Below are positions 1 through 8,519 of a stretch of 34,630 nucleotides of DNA, in pieces (the first letter of the stretch is position 1; each line of letters starts with the position of its first letter). The notes under the pieces were generated by a model, which ran no database searches, was not told where the DNA came from, and saw only the letters and a list, made by a program, of their open reading frames with translations. A program made the translations under genes and the position numbers. This DNA is from a virus. The DNA is taken from positions 1-34,630 of IMG/VR virus record IMGVR_UViG_3300045284_000139. One strand, given 5' to 3'.

Positions 1-933
1 CGGTGTTCGTGCGCCGGGGGTATTCGCCGTGCCATTGGCAGCGGTCGAAGCTCTGTTCTTGGCCTGATCGTAGAGCCACGCCTTGGTGGCGATCCTGATG
101 ATCGGGGCCTCGTGAATGGCGTTGATGCGCGGGGCGTCGATGCCCTGCGACAGCAGGTACTTGCCGATGGTGTCATAGGTCTTGGCCGCCCGCTCGGCAG
201 TGCCGTAGAGGTTCGGCAGTTCGCGGGCGACCTGCTCGTGCGAGGCCCGCTTGCTTTCCTCGATCTGCGCCTGCTCGCGGCGCTGGGCGGCGGCGATGTC
301 CTGCTGGCCGCGCTCGTGCGCCTGGCGCAGCAGGTGACCCTCGGCCTCATGCATCTGCTTGAGCCGCGCCCACTCGGCCGGGTTCTGCTCGGCCAGCGCG
401 CTCCAGTTGACCTGCGCCCAGCGGTCACCGAATGCCTTGAAGAAGGTTTGCCCGTTGGCCTGCCACCATTCGGCGCCCTTGACGACGACATCGGCCGCCT
501 GCCTGGCGTACTCGATCGCCTCCTGGCGGATGCGCGCTGCTTCCTGCTCCTTGCCCTTCACATGCTCGTTGCGCTGCTGCTCGTATTTCTTGATGAGCGG
601 ACGCAGTTGCGGCGGGATCGTTTCCCATGCCGCCTTGTCCTCGGCCGACCAGAACGAGGGGGCGTCGTTCAGCGCGGCCGTGTCCTGCCCGAGCGGCTCG
701 TCGGCGTCCGGCGGCAGCTCGAGGTCGTCGGCCACGCCATCGTCGGGCTCGACCTCGTTGCCCTCGGGCTGTGCGTTGCCGAGGTCGGGCTCATCGGGCG
801 CAGGCGGCCTGGGCGGGGCGGCGGCCTCGCCCGCATCGAGCTTGTCGAGCAGCGCCGCGGCCTCGTGGGCGTTCGTTATCTCAGGCGCCGGCGGGGCGCT
901 CTCAGGCGTCGGGGTGCTGGTTTCGTCGGCCAT
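1..933 (-). CDS. Phage scaffolding protein, 3' end cut by window
   Basis: A capsid scaffold guides assembly of the major capsid protein into a procapsid and is then removed. The 311 visible codons (no stop before the edge) have an acidic Pro/Glu/Asp-rich N-terminus over about 90 residues. A 'SFWSAEDKAAWETIPPQLRP' element and a long charged helical segment rich in Glu, Gln, Arg and Ala follow. This is the usual build of podovirus scaffolds downstream of P22-like portals. The start at 933 (MADETSTP) has AAGGAA upstream and overlaps the end of the preceding gene by 32 nt. The major capsid gene would be expected just beyond the left edge. The family assignment comes from composition and position; the C-terminus is not seen. 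Confidence 0.7.
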   Translation of the reverse strand, partial: MADETSTPTPESAPPAPEITNAHEAAALLDKLDAGEAAAPPRPPAPDEPDLGNAQPEGNEVEPDDGVADDLELPPDADEPLGQDTAALNDAPSFWSAEDKAAWETIPPQLRPLIKKYEQQRNEHVKGKEQEAARIRQEAIEYARQAADVVVKGAEWWQANGQTFFKAFGDRWAQVNWSALAEQNPAEWARLKQMHEAEGHLLRQAHERGQQDIAAAQRREQAQIEESKRASHEQVARELPNLYGTAERAAKTYDTIGKYLLSQGIDAPRINAIHEAPIIRIATKAWLYDQAKNRASTAANGTANTPGARTP

Positions 934-1171
934 TGCGGCGTTCCTTGATCAGTTTGTTACCCTCGTATTCGTCGACTTCACTCATCAGCAGCATCTTCAA
1001 CTCGGTCGCCACGCGGGCACGGGTGTAATGCTCCTCGCGGGCCGCAGCGTCGGCCGGGCTGCTGGCGAGCCACATGCGCGTCTCGACGGCGATGAACTCG
1101 TCGAAAACAAAGCCCGCATCGCGCAGCACCTCGCGGGCGCGCAGGTATCTCTGCTCGGGGTCGGTGCTCAT
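902..1171 (-). CDS. Small phage protein of unknown function
   Basis: 89 residues, mostly charged helix, with no motif I recognise. The start at 1171 (MSTDPEQRYL) was chosen over an in-frame upstream start because AAGGGGG precedes it and it forms a clean ATGA overlap with the stop of the 63-aa gene. The 3' end overlaps the scaffold gene by 32 nt. It sits in the portal-to-scaffold interval, where podoviruses often carry small non-essential or assembly-related genes. Function unknown. Confidence 0.65.
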   Translation of the reverse strand: MSTDPEQRYLRAREVLRDAGFVFDEFIAVETRMWLASSPADAAAREEHYTRARVATELKMLLMSEVDEYEGNKLIKERRNGRRNQHPDA

Positions 1172-1359
1172 GGCGCCCCCTTGCCTTCGCGAAGAATACG
1201 CATAACGCATTCAACCGCTTCATCTTCCGTCGGAAATTCCCCTTTGACCGTGTCAGTCAACTGCCGTTTGTATTTTTCAACTTCCTCGGGATAGGCGTCG
1301 AGGACGTAGCCCGATCGGCTTTCAACAATAGCCAAGTATGTTTTATCGCTCTCGCTCAT
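1168..1359 (-). CDS. Small hypothetical protein
   Basis: 63 residues beginning MSESDKTYLAIVES. It is acidic and has no recognised domain. ATGA overlaps at both ends (1359 with the upstream 84-aa gene, 1168 with the downstream 89-aa gene) mark it as a translationally coupled member of the late operon. GAGG lies about 10 nt upstream of the start. Function unknown. Confidence 0.6.
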   Translation of the reverse strand: MSESDKTYLAIVESRSGYVLDAYPEEVEKYKRQLTDTVKGEFPTEDEAVECVMRILREGKGAP

Positions 1360-1610
1360 GTCGTCGCCTCATATCGCTCGACGAATACGGGCGCGGGAAC
1401 CGGATAAATTTCCCCCTGTCCCTTTACGATCCAATCGCCAGGCACGGCACGCGCCCGCGCCGTCTCGGTCTCGATCGCGATGGTGCCGTCAGCATTGCGG
1501 AAGAAAATGTCCTCGCCGTCAGCAGCCAGGGCGCAGACCGCGGCCCAGCTCTCGTCGGTGTCGAGCCATTCGGCCGCCTCGACCTCGACCGGCAATGCTC
1601 TGTACTTCAT
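1356..1610 (-). CDS. Small conserved-type phage protein (PGDWIVKG/GEIYPV motif)
   Basis: 84 residues. The second half reads PGDWIVKGQGEIYPVPAPVF, resembling the short conserved phage proteins with a 'GDWI(I/V)KG..GE.YP' signature found in many tailed phages. Their function is not known to me. The start at 1610 (MKYRALPV) forms an ATGA overlap with the fibre gene's stop, and AGGGAGA lies upstream. The longer in-frame extension to 1892 runs through the fibre gene in another frame and is not needed. Confidence 0.65.
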   Translation of the reverse strand: MKYRALPVEVEAAEWLDTDESWAAVCALAADGEDIFFRNADGTIAIETETARARAVPGDWIVKGQGEIYPVPAPVFVERYEATT

Positions 1611-3883
1611 GGCGCGGTCTCCCTGATGACGATGCTGGAGGCCATGACGCCTCCCAGAAGGCGCGCGCCTGCCGCGCCGTTGAAGGTCGTGGTGCCTGCC
1701 GCGCTGCCACCCGCACGCACGCGAAACGTCGTGGCGCTGGTCGTGCCGCTGGTCATGACGTGCGTAAACTTGAAGTTTGTGTTGGTCCCCGCAGCTTGTG
1801 CAAGCTGCGGCATTGCCGCGAGCGCGTTTGCCGTCGCATCCTGAAACAAAGCGACCGTCATCGTCGTGTTGACGGAGTTTGCCCCGCCCCACACGACCTC
1901 GATGACCAGCTTCGACGTGGCGCTCTTTGGCGTGATCGCCAGCGTCATGAACTCGGTGCCCTCTGTGATCTGCGGGATCGTGTCATCGAGGGGAATGACC
2001 GTCGTGCCGGTCGCCACCGCGCCGGTCTCGACGCTCACCATCTGGATCTGCGCGCCAGGGGCCGTGACGGTGCCGGTGAAGGTTCCAGCACCTGCCCAAT
2101 TGAGCAGGCCGTTGGCCTCGACGTTGCCGCGCCAGGTGGCAGCTGTGTAAAACGACAGCGTTTGCAGGTTGCCGTTGAACTGGACGCCGGCCCGCACCGT
2201 TCCGGTGTCGGTCGATGCGTTGAACGGCGTATAGGCATAAGTGCCGTCCGCCAGCCTGAAATTACTCCCCGCCTGCACGCTGCCGCTGAACGTCGCCGCC
2301 GTGCCGGTGATTGCGCCCGTGAACGTCGTCGCGCCCAACGTCTTGTTGCTGAGCGTCTGCGTCGCCGTCTCACCGACCAGGCGGTCCCAGCCGGTCGTGC
2401 CGTTGTTGTTGTAGTACGGCAGGCCGGGGCTGCTGCCGTTCATGTAGAGCGAGCCGTAGGACCCGAACGTGCTGAAGGTCGGGTTGGAGAGGCCGGCAAA
2501 CAGCCCGAGGTTGCCGCCCGCGCCGTTGCCCAAAGTCAGCGCGAAATAGTCGGCACCGTTGGTCACCAGACCGCTGGTCGAGAGCGCCCGCAGCCAGCCG
2601 CTGAACTGCGTGTCGCCTGCCCGGTCGACCTGGAACAGCGGGTTAATGCCGGTGGCGCCGCCCATGACGCGCAGCGCCGATCCGCCGCCGCCGGTCGGGT
2701 CGGTCAGCACGACATCGAAGTAATCCTGGCTCGCCGAGGTCGTGGTGCCGCGGACGATCAGGGCCTTGGTGCCGGCGGTCGCCGACCTGAACTCGGCCAG
2801 CGCACCGGGCGTGCTGGTGCCGACGCCGAGCCGCTTGTTGGTACTATCCCAACTGAAGTCGGCCAGCACGCCGGTCAGCACGTTGGAGGCGCTGCCATAG
2901 CCCACCGCGCCGGCCGCCAGGGTCGCTGCACCGCCGGTCGCGCCGGCAACTGCCGTCTGCACGAAGGCCGTCGTGGCGATGCTGGTATCGTTGTCGCCTG
3001 CGGTCGGTGTCGGCGCCGTAGGGTTGCCCGTCAGTGCGACGTTGGCCTTGATCGTCGGACTGGGATAGCTGCCGGCGAGATCGCCGCTTGCCGCGCCATT
3101 GGGCGGCAAGGTCGTCGGGATCGAGCTGGTGAGCGCGTAATTCGACAACGGGCCGCCGACCAGCGTCGGGTTGGGATAGGTCCCGGTCAGCGCGCCGCCA
3201 GCCGCGCCGGTCGGTGGCCCCGGCAGTGTCGTCGGCAGCGCCGACTGTACGAAGGCTGTGGTCGCGATCTGGGTCGTGCTGGTGGTCGACGGCGTGGCGG
3301 TCGGGGCCGTGGGTGCGCCGGTCAGGCCGACGCTCGCCTTGATGGTCGGTGATGGATAGGTGCCGGCGAGATCACCGCCCGCCGCACCGCTGGGTGCGCC
3401 GCCTGCAGGGGCCGCCCACGCCGAGACACCACCGACCGTCGTCAGCACCTGCCCGTTGGTAACGGACGGCTTGATGGTCGGGCCGGGATAGCTGCCATTC
3501 AAGTCGCCGCTTGCCGGGCCACCGGGCGGGAACGTCGAGGGCTTCCCGGTGATGGCGCTCCAGTCGACCGGCGGCAACGTCGACTGCACCGCCGCCGACA
3601 CCTGCGCCACCGTGATGCTCCGGCTCGTGCCCGACTGGTTCGCCTCGAGCTGGTCGCTGATGGTGGCACCGCCAGCCGCCGGCAAGGCCGATATTTTCAC
3701 CCCCGGCAGGGTCACGCTCGCCACGCCGCTCTCCGCGGTCAGTTGCGACGCCCCCGAGCGGCTGGGCACGCTGCCCAGCGGGTGCGGTCGCTTCACGCCG
3801 CTGGCACCACGCGCCAGGAACTGCGACACGCCCGCGTAGCCGGGGTCCAGCGGGTGCGGTTTCTTTACCCCTCGGATGCCCAT
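1607..3883 (-). CDS. Large tail-fibre-like / receptor-binding virion protein
   Basis: 758 residues, Gly/Thr/Ala-rich and low in charge. Near the N-terminus is a duplicated 'GVK(K/R)PHPL' element. From about residue 110 to 320 there are four copies of a 'G(D/A)L.G(S/T)YP.PT(I/L)' unit and two or three 'TAPT...IATTAFVQ' units, both typical of phage tail fibres. A 'TLSNKT' element follows in the middle. The C-terminal ~140 residues look like a beta-sandwich receptor-binding tip. Its place between portal and scaffold is unusual for a fibre, and a separate collar-type fibre lies at 25.1-26.1 kb. The start at 3883 shares one base with the portal stop (TAATG). It could instead be a head-decoration fibre; I am sure of the repeat architecture, less of the attachment site. 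Confidence 0.75.
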   Translation of the reverse strand: MGIRGVKKPHPLDPGYAGVSQFLARGASGVKRPHPLGSVPSRSGASQLTAESGVASVTLPGVKISALPAAGGATISDQLEANQSGTSRSITVAQVSAAVQSTLPPVDWSAITGKPSTFPPGGPASGDLNGSYPGPTIKPSVTNGQVLTTVGGVSAWAAPAGGAPSGAAGGDLAGTYPSPTIKASVGLTGAPTAPTATPSTTSTTQIATTAFVQSALPTTLPGPPTGAAGGALTGTYPNPTLVGGPLSNYALTSSIPTTLPPNGAASGDLAGSYPSPTIKANVALTGNPTAPTPTAGDNDTSIATTAFVQTAVAGATGGAATLAAGAVGYGSASNVLTGVLADFSWDSTNKRLGVGTSTPGALAEFRSATAGTKALIVRGTTTSASQDYFDVVLTDPTGGGGSALRVMGGATGINPLFQVDRAGDTQFSGWLRALSTSGLVTNGADYFALTLGNGAGGNLGLFAGLSNPTFSTFGSYGSLYMNGSSPGLPYYNNNGTTGWDRLVGETATQTLSNKTLGATTFTGAITGTAATFSGSVQAGSNFRLADGTYAYTPFNASTDTGTVRAGVQFNGNLQTLSFYTAATWRGNVEANGLLNWAGAGTFTGTVTAPGAQIQMVSVETGAVATGTTVIPLDDTIPQITEGTEFMTLAITPKSATSKLVIEVVWGGANSVNTTMTVALFQDATANALAAMPQLAQAAGTNTNFKFTHVMTSGTTSATTFRVRAGGSAAGTTTFNGAAGARLLGGVMASSIVIRETAP

Positions 3884-6249
3884 TACACAGGCCTCTGCTG
3901 GAGTTCGATGTTGCCCGGCTTCGGCTGCAGGGAAATCTTCAATGCCTCGAGCTGCGCCTCGCGCTCGATCTCCTGGCGCGACAGGTCGGCATCGAGCGCC
4001 GCCTTCTCACGCGCCAACTGCAGGTCCTGCGCCGCCTTCTCGCGGGAAAGCTGCAATTCGAGGTCGGCCGCCTCGCGGCGAAGCTGCATGTCGATGGCCG
4101 CCGCCTCGCGTTTCTGCTGCGACTCGGCCTGCATCTTCTGCTGCGCCAGCGCGTTGTCGGAAACCAGCTTCTGCTGCGCCAACTGCACGTCGGCCTGGTG
4201 CTTGGCCGCCGCCGCCGCCGCATCGGCCTGGACCTTGAGCATGGCCGGGTCCGGCTTCTGCTGGCCCTGCTGCTGCGCGGCGGCCTGCGCCACCTGCTCG
4301 GGCGGCTGGAAGAACATGCCCGGCGTCTTGAAGCCGAGCTTCTCGGCCAGCTTCTGAGACGTGTTGGCGATGTTCTCCGGGGTCACATAGGGGCCGGTCG
4401 GCCCGCCCTGCATCAAGACCAGTTTCTCCTGCGCGGCAGCGATCAACTGCAGGTGTTCGAGTTCCTGCTGCGTGTTGCCGGTGCCCAGCCCGACATTCAC
4501 CGTCAGGCTCATGTCGTCCGGCCATTTGCTCGGGTCGACCGTCTTGAACGTCTTGCCGGCCCAGTACTGCGTCGGTCCCATCGCGGCCCGCTTGAGGGCG
4601 CGATAGACCAGCCGGTAGATGCGGGCCACCGCCGTCTCGGCCAGCACGCGGGCGATCAGCTTCTGGCGCTGCGCCGCCGCGCTCATCAGCAGGTTCATGC
4701 CGCGCGCCGTCTTGTTGATGTCGTCCGCCTGCAGCCCCTGCGATTGGCGTGACGTGCCGGTGCGGTTCTCCTTGACCGTCTGGAAGTACTCGAGCGCCCC
4801 CAGCGCGTCCTGCATGATCGACGGCACCTTCTGCCAGTCGATGTGCCCGTCGCCCGGCTTGGCGCCCGCCTTGAAGCGGATCGGCGAGCCCGGCACCCAG
4901 TCGAGCAGGCTGTCGAGGATCACCGCATCCGACACCGCCGGACGGGGCCGGTTGGACATGTAGAGGTTGTCCAGCATGCCCCGCGTCAGCACCGACGAGA
5001 TCAGTTGCAGGTCCTGCGTCTGGTCGAACAGCGAGCGGCCGACCAGGCTGTGCGGCATCAGGATCGGCGTGGCCAGCGCGATCGGCGCGACGCCGTCCTC
5101 CCACTCCTCGCGCTCGATGATGCGGCCGCCGTCCCCGCCTGAGTGGGCATACACGATGCGCAGCATCTCCGAGACGCCGTCGCCGTTGGCATCAGCCCGC
5201 AGGTAGGCCACCACCAGCCACAGCGGGCGCTCGCTGTCGCCCACCGTGTCGCGCTCGTCGCGGTAGAGCGAGGAGGCGTTGGACGTGAGCTGGGCGGCCT
5301 CGCCCGTGTCGGTGCGGTCGCTCTGCAGGTCGTCGACCTCGTCCGGGTCCATGCCCATCTTGACCAGCTCGGAGGCCGTGGTGCGCCTGATGAAGCCGAG
5401 GAACGACGCCTCGTCCTGGGTGCGGGCGTCCGGCGTGAAGCGGATGTCCTGCGGCGCGATGCTCGCGGCGACCACCTTCTGCACCTTGCGGGTGATCTCG
5501 ATGGTTCCGCTGAACGTCTGCTGCGGGGCCATGGCGGGCATCCCGAACGGGATAGCCCCTGCGCCGGCCGGGCCTATGCCGTTTTGTTCCGCTCCAGGTG
5601 TCGCAACTGTCGCAACTGTCGCAGGACTCGGGGGCATGGGCGGGCCGCCGGCAGCAGCCATCGACATCGCCGCCGGGTCCATGCCGGGCATCGCCCCCGG
5701 CTCCGGTGCCGGGTCGGGCGTCAGTTCCAGCTCGATCTCGGGCGGGTCGGGCTCGTTGGCCGCCTCCGACAGCATCACGTCGATGGCGTCCTGCGGCATG
5801 CCCTGGACCGGCAGGCGCTGGATGTCCTCCTTCTCGGCCAGGTCGACGCTCATCCCGCCAAGGCGGAACATCAGCGCGTCCTTGATCAGCGAGTGCAGCA
5901 GCGTAAAGCCGTCGTTCTCGACCATGAAGCAGTGGGTGACATAATCGGTCGCCTCCTGCGCGATCGGCTCCTCGCCGGGGGCGCCGGGCACGAACTGCAC
6001 CACCTGGTCCGAGCCGGTGAAGACCTCCATCAGGCCCGGCATGACGCTCTCGATGGTGTCGGCAAACTCGGACGTGACGACCTGGGATGCGCCCTCCTGC
6101 TCGTCGCCGTAGGGATCGCGGTCGTAATAGCGCAGCGCCACCAGGCGCATGTCGGAGAGCGTGCCGGACTGGTAGTCGCGGCTGCTCTGCTCCTCCTTGC
6201 GCAGGATCGAGAGCAGGTCGTCGTCGTCGAGGGGTTCGCGGTCAGCCAT
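3883..6249 (-). CDS. Portal protein (P22-like, podovirus type)
   Basis: 788 residues. The portal is the dodecameric ring at the head vertex through which DNA enters and leaves and onto which the tail assembles. The N-terminal 'LRYYDRDPYGDEQEG.SQVV.SEFADTIESVMPGLMEVF' region is characteristic of large podovirus portals. A Pro/Gly/Met-rich insertion occupies about residues 175-245. The wing/stem region carries 'RIIEREEWEDGVAPI' and 'SLLDWVPGSPIRFKAGA'. The last ~120 residues are a Gln/Ala/Glu/Lys coiled coil matching the P22-type barrel. The start at 6249 (MADREPL) was preferred to an upstream GTG because it has GGGAG upstream and the 8-nt ATGGCTGA overlap seen elsewhere in this operon. Confidence 0.92.
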   Translation of the reverse strand: MADREPLDDDDLLSILRKEEQSSRDYQSGTLSDMRLVALRYYDRDPYGDEQEGASQVVTSEFADTIESVMPGLMEVFTGSDQVVQFVPGAPGEEPIAQEATDYVTHCFMVENDGFTLLHSLIKDALMFRLGGMSVDLAEKEDIQRLPVQGMPQDAIDVMLSEAANEPDPPEIELELTPDPAPEPGAMPGMDPAAMSMAAAGGPPMPPSPATVATVATPGAEQNGIGPAGAGAIPFGMPAMAPQQTFSGTIEITRKVQKVVAASIAPQDIRFTPDARTQDEASFLGFIRRTTASELVKMGMDPDEVDDLQSDRTDTGEAAQLTSNASSLYRDERDTVGDSERPLWLVVAYLRADANGDGVSEMLRIVYAHSGGDGGRIIEREEWEDGVAPIALATPILMPHSLVGRSLFDQTQDLQLISSVLTRGMLDNLYMSNRPRPAVSDAVILDSLLDWVPGSPIRFKAGAKPGDGHIDWQKVPSIMQDALGALEYFQTVKENRTGTSRQSQGLQADDINKTARGMNLLMSAAAQRQKLIARVLAETAVARIYRLVYRALKRAAMGPTQYWAGKTFKTVDPSKWPDDMSLTVNVGLGTGNTQQELEHLQLIAAAQEKLVLMQGGPTGPYVTPENIANTSQKLAEKLGFKTPGMFFQPPEQVAQAAAQQQGQQKPDPAMLKVQADAAAAAAKHQADVQLAQQKLVSDNALAQQKMQAESQQKREAAAIDMQLRREAADLELQLSREKAAQDLQLAREKAALDADLSRQEIEREAQLEALKISLQPKPGNIELQQRPV

Positions 6250-6502
6250 CAGCCCGCTCCCATTTGACGCCGTCACTGCTCACAACGGGGCTATAGATCG
6301 GGATCTCGTAGCCATCTTCGACAATTTCAAAGTCGGGACTGCGCCCCATGAATTCGACGCGGTCAGCCGTAAAGGCAGGGGCCGCACGCAGGATCACAAC
6401 GTGCCGCTGGATCTCTTCCAGGCGGCCCGGATAGGCGTGCATTTCCTGGCCGGAAATGAACCAGCGGCCGAGTCGGCGGTCGCGTTTGTAAGGATCAGCC
6501 AT
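6242..6502 (-). CDS. Small hypothetical protein upstream of portal
   Basis: 86 residues beginning MADPYKRDRRLGRWFISGQE, with several aromatic and charged residues and no recognised domain. The start at 6502 shares one base with the upstream stop (TGATG), and the stop lies within the portal start by an 8-nt overlap. The protein ends in Ala-Asp-Gly, like the proteins encoded by three small genes upstream. Function unknown; the tight coupling to the portal suggests a head-assembly or accessory role (inference). Confidence 0.6.
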   Translation of the reverse strand: MADPYKRDRRLGRWFISGQEMHAYPGRLEEIQRHVVILRAAPAFTADRVEFMGRSPDFEIVEDGYEIPIYSPVVSSDGVKWERADG

Positions 6503-7725
6503 CACTCTGCCGCCTCTGCCAGAGGATGCCGGTCGCGGCTGGCCTCGAGCATATCCATTATCGTCACGAACTCGCGCCGGACCTCGTCCGCCTCCGGCAA
6601 CAGGTTGCCCACCATGTCGGCATCGTGGCGGCTCGTCGCCATGAGCGTCGGCCGCTGGAAATACGCATGGTAGACCCTGGAGTACGAGTTCCGCTTCCAC
6701 CACCATTTGCAGTAATCCGCCCCGCTTACCCACCGGCCGGGGACAGGCTTGCCCGGCGGCGAGACCTCGACGAACGCCATGCCGTCAGCCGGCGTCGGCA
6801 CATGGAACTGATCGTCCTGCACGAAGTCAGGCAGCACGCAGTCCATCGTGTCCGTCAGCACAGTCGGCGCGGTGGCGCACAGGGCCGGCGACAGCCACGC
6901 CGGATTGTTGAAGCAGGAGTAGACGTGCAGCGCCTCGGGGCTCTGCCAGATCAGCCGGGGGCCGATCGGCAGGCGCTCGGGGAAATCCCCATGGTTCATG
7001 AACAGCGCCAGGCTCTCGGCGTGCAGGTGCGCCGCCGCGATGTCACCCAATGCGCGGTCGGGGATGGCCAGGACCTTGCTCTCGGCGTCGCGGTGTTGCT
7101 CGAGCGCAGGCGCCGCCGCCTCGAGGTCGACGTTGACGCCAGCCTGCGCAATGGCGGCGTGATCCCTGGCCAGCCGCAGCATGTTGGCGAAATAATCTTT
7201 CGCGTAGACATGGTCCGGCATCAGCATGTGAAAGCCCATGCCGTCGCGGCCCGCATGGTGCACCAGCAGGTTCTGGATGCAGCCGATCAGGCAGAACTGT
7301 GTCCCGTATTTCTCGGCCCGCTCGGCGGGCGTGGCATCCGGCGGCGGCGCCATCTCGGCCAGCAGCGCGTCGGGGATCTCGCGCATGACCAGCTCGATGC
7401 CGGCGCCACGCAGCGGACGGGTCAGCAAGAACAGCCTGGCCCGCGCTGCCCGCGGCGCATAGATCATGAGCCGGCAGCGCCCGGCCAGTGCCTCGATGTT
7501 GGCCTCGGCAGCCAAGGTCGGCAGGCACCACTTGGCGAAGCGGTCGAGGAACGCCTGCCCCCAGACCGCGCAGCCCAGCAAGACGCTGTCAGGCCGCCAG
7601 GCGGCGGGGCGGCCGTAGAGGACGGCGATCTCGGCGTCGAACCACGGCGCGAGCTTCCTGGCGATGGCGCGACCCCGGCTCTCGGGCATCAGGGGTTCGG
7701 GGATCAACGCTGCCACCATCGCCAT
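6502..7725 (-). CDS. Glycosyltransferase-like protein (GT-A-type, tentative)
   Basis: 407 residues. The N-terminal part 'LLGCAVWGQAFLDRFAKWCLP' followed by 'RCRLMIYAPRAA' resembles alphaproteobacterial nucleotide-sugar-transferase-like proteins with a WG-x(2)-(F/Y)-(L/I)-D-x-F opening. Near residues 195-225 'FHMLMPDHVYAKDYFANML' sits where that group has an acidic 'D.V.(S)DG.F' metal-site region. The second half (a 'LTDTMDCVLPDFV' region, later 'YFQRPTLM') matches nothing I can name. The start at 7725 (MAMVAAL) has GAGGCGAGGGG upstream; Met at 7719 is an alternative. It lies between TerL and portal, tightly overlapping its neighbours. A role in modifying virion, host surface or modified DNA bases is inference; a structural role cannot be excluded. 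Confidence 0.4.
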   Translation of the reverse strand: MAMVAALIPEPLMPESRGRAIARKLAPWFDAEIAVLYGRPAAWRPDSVLLGCAVWGQAFLDRFAKWCLPTLAAEANIEALAGRCRLMIYAPRAARARLFLLTRPLRGAGIELVMREIPDALLAEMAPPPDATPAERAEKYGTQFCLIGCIQNLLVHHAGRDGMGFHMLMPDHVYAKDYFANMLRLARDHAAIAQAGVNVDLEAAAPALEQHRDAESKVLAIPDRALGDIAAAHLHAESLALFMNHGDFPERLPIGPRLIWQSPEALHVYSCFNNPAWLSPALCATAPTVLTDTMDCVLPDFVQDDQFHVPTPADGMAFVEVSPPGKPVPGRWVSGADYCKWWWKRNSYSRVYHAYFQRPTLMATSRHDADMVGNLLPEADEVRREFVTIMDMLEASRDRHPLAEAAE

Positions 7726-7874
7726 CCCCTCGCCTCTTCGGCAGCCAGTTCCTCCTCGCATATGCAGACGTGGCAGACGAACTCCTTGAAATCGGCCGGG
7801 AACTCCTCCAGCCGGCCGCACTTCTCGCACTTGCGGAACTTCAGCCCGCCTTCGATGACCGTGAACTTAGCCAT
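7704..7874 (-). CDS. Small zinc-ribbon-like protein
   Basis: 56 residues with two CXXC pairs (Cys16-Cys19 and Cys34-Cys37, plus Cys39), an arrangement typical of a zinc ribbon. The start at 7874 (MAKFTVIE) was chosen because it nests in the preceding stop through the 8-nt ATGGCTAA overlap used by neighbouring genes. The stop overlaps the glycosyltransferase-like gene by 22 nt. Zinc-ribbon mini-proteins are common in phage accessory regions. DNA or protein binding is possible; no specific role can be assigned. Confidence 0.6.
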   Translation of the reverse strand: MAKFTVIEGGLKFRKCEKCGRLEEFPADFKEFVCHVCICEEELAAEEARGWRWWQR

Positions 7875-8055
7875 CGGCGGCCTCAAGCGCACGCCGCGCT
7901 GACCTGGTCGCCAGCATCTTGCGGATCCGCGCATATTTGCGCTGACAGGGGACGCACAGATATTGCCCGTGGTCGTCGTTCACCAGGAACGCGGGCCGAC
8001 TGGTAACGCAGAGGCAGGCGTCGCAGCTCTCACGGGTCACGTCGAACTCAGCCAT
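7867..8055 (-). CDS. Small Cys-rich zinc-ribbon-like protein
   Basis: 62 residues with Cys11-XX-Cys14-X-Cys16 and Cys34-XX-Cys37, followed by a basic helix (KYARIRKML). This fits a small zinc-binding domain. The start at 8055 (MAEFDV) lies in an 8-nt ATGGCTGA overlap with the previous gene. The protein ends in Ala-Asp-Gly, as its codons also supply the next gene's start. It is a neighbour, and perhaps a distant paralogue, of the next CXXC protein (7704-7874). Function unknown. Confidence 0.6.
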   Translation of the reverse strand: MAEFDVTRESCDACLCVTSRPAFLVNDDHGQYLCVPCQRKYARIRKMLATRSARRALEAADG

Positions 8056-8293
8056 CGGACGCCACCGTCCCGACCGAGTAGGCACCGACGCCGGCAACCG
8101 CTTCGATCATCCCGCGCAGCCGCACGATCTCCAGATAGGCCCAAAAGATCAGGGCGTTGTCGTCACCCTCTTTGCCCTCTGGGTAATTACCGTCATCTCC
8201 CAGACGCTCGGAGATCAGGTTCGACAGTTCGTCCAGGCGGTCGGTCATCCCCGCCCGCGTGATGTCGATCGACAGGGCTATGTTGTCAGCCAT
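8048..8293 (-). CDS. Small hypothetical protein
   Basis: 81 residues, acidic, beginning MADNIALSIDITRAGM, with amphipathic helical stretches and no recognised motif. Both ends use the 8-nt GATGGCTGA-type nested junction. The C-terminus is Ser-Asp-Gly. It is part of the block of four tiny genes between TerL and the glycosyltransferase-like gene. Function unknown. Confidence 0.6.
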   Translation of the reverse strand: MADNIALSIDITRAGMTDRLDELSNLISERLGDDGNYPEGKEGDDNALIFWAYLEIVRLRGMIEAVAGVGAYSVGTVASDG

Positions 8294-8519
8294 CAGCGGT
8301 CAACGCACGATTGTTGTTTTGGGAGTCGGGCGGGTTGGCATTTTGTTGCGCGCAGATGCGTTCCCAAGCCGACAGCATCGGGGCAGGCCATCGTCTGAAG
8401 ACGCGCGCCCACTGCTGGTGAGCAAGGCGCTGCATTTCAGGATCGCCCCGCTCGACAAGCACTCCGTCTCGCAATCGCACGGGGCCGTAATCAGTCATAA
8501 ACAGGCTCTCTATGGCCAT
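8286..8519 (-). CDS. Small hypothetical protein downstream of TerL
   Basis: 77 residues from ATG at 8519, which overlaps the TerL stop by one base (TGATG). A GTG at 8522 and an internal ATG at 8498 (MTDYGPVRLRDG) are alternatives. The 'LAHQQWARVFRRWPAPMLSAW' segment is an aromatic amphipathic helix. It ends Thr-Ala-Asp-Gly within the next gene's start. No known domain. Coupling to TerL suggests late expression. Confidence 0.55.
   Translation of the reverse strand: MAIESLFMTDYGPVRLRDGVLVERGDPEMQRLAHQQWARVFRRWPAPMLSAWERICAQQNANPPDSQNNNRALTADG

Noticed and set aside
1358-3352. 664-codon open frame on the plus strand
   Set aside because: Antisense of the fibre gene, Arg-rich and without recognisable features.
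5143-7902. Long plus-strand frames opposite portal and the GT-like gene
   Set aside because: Composition is that of antisense frames; the minus strand has clear portal and coupled genes.
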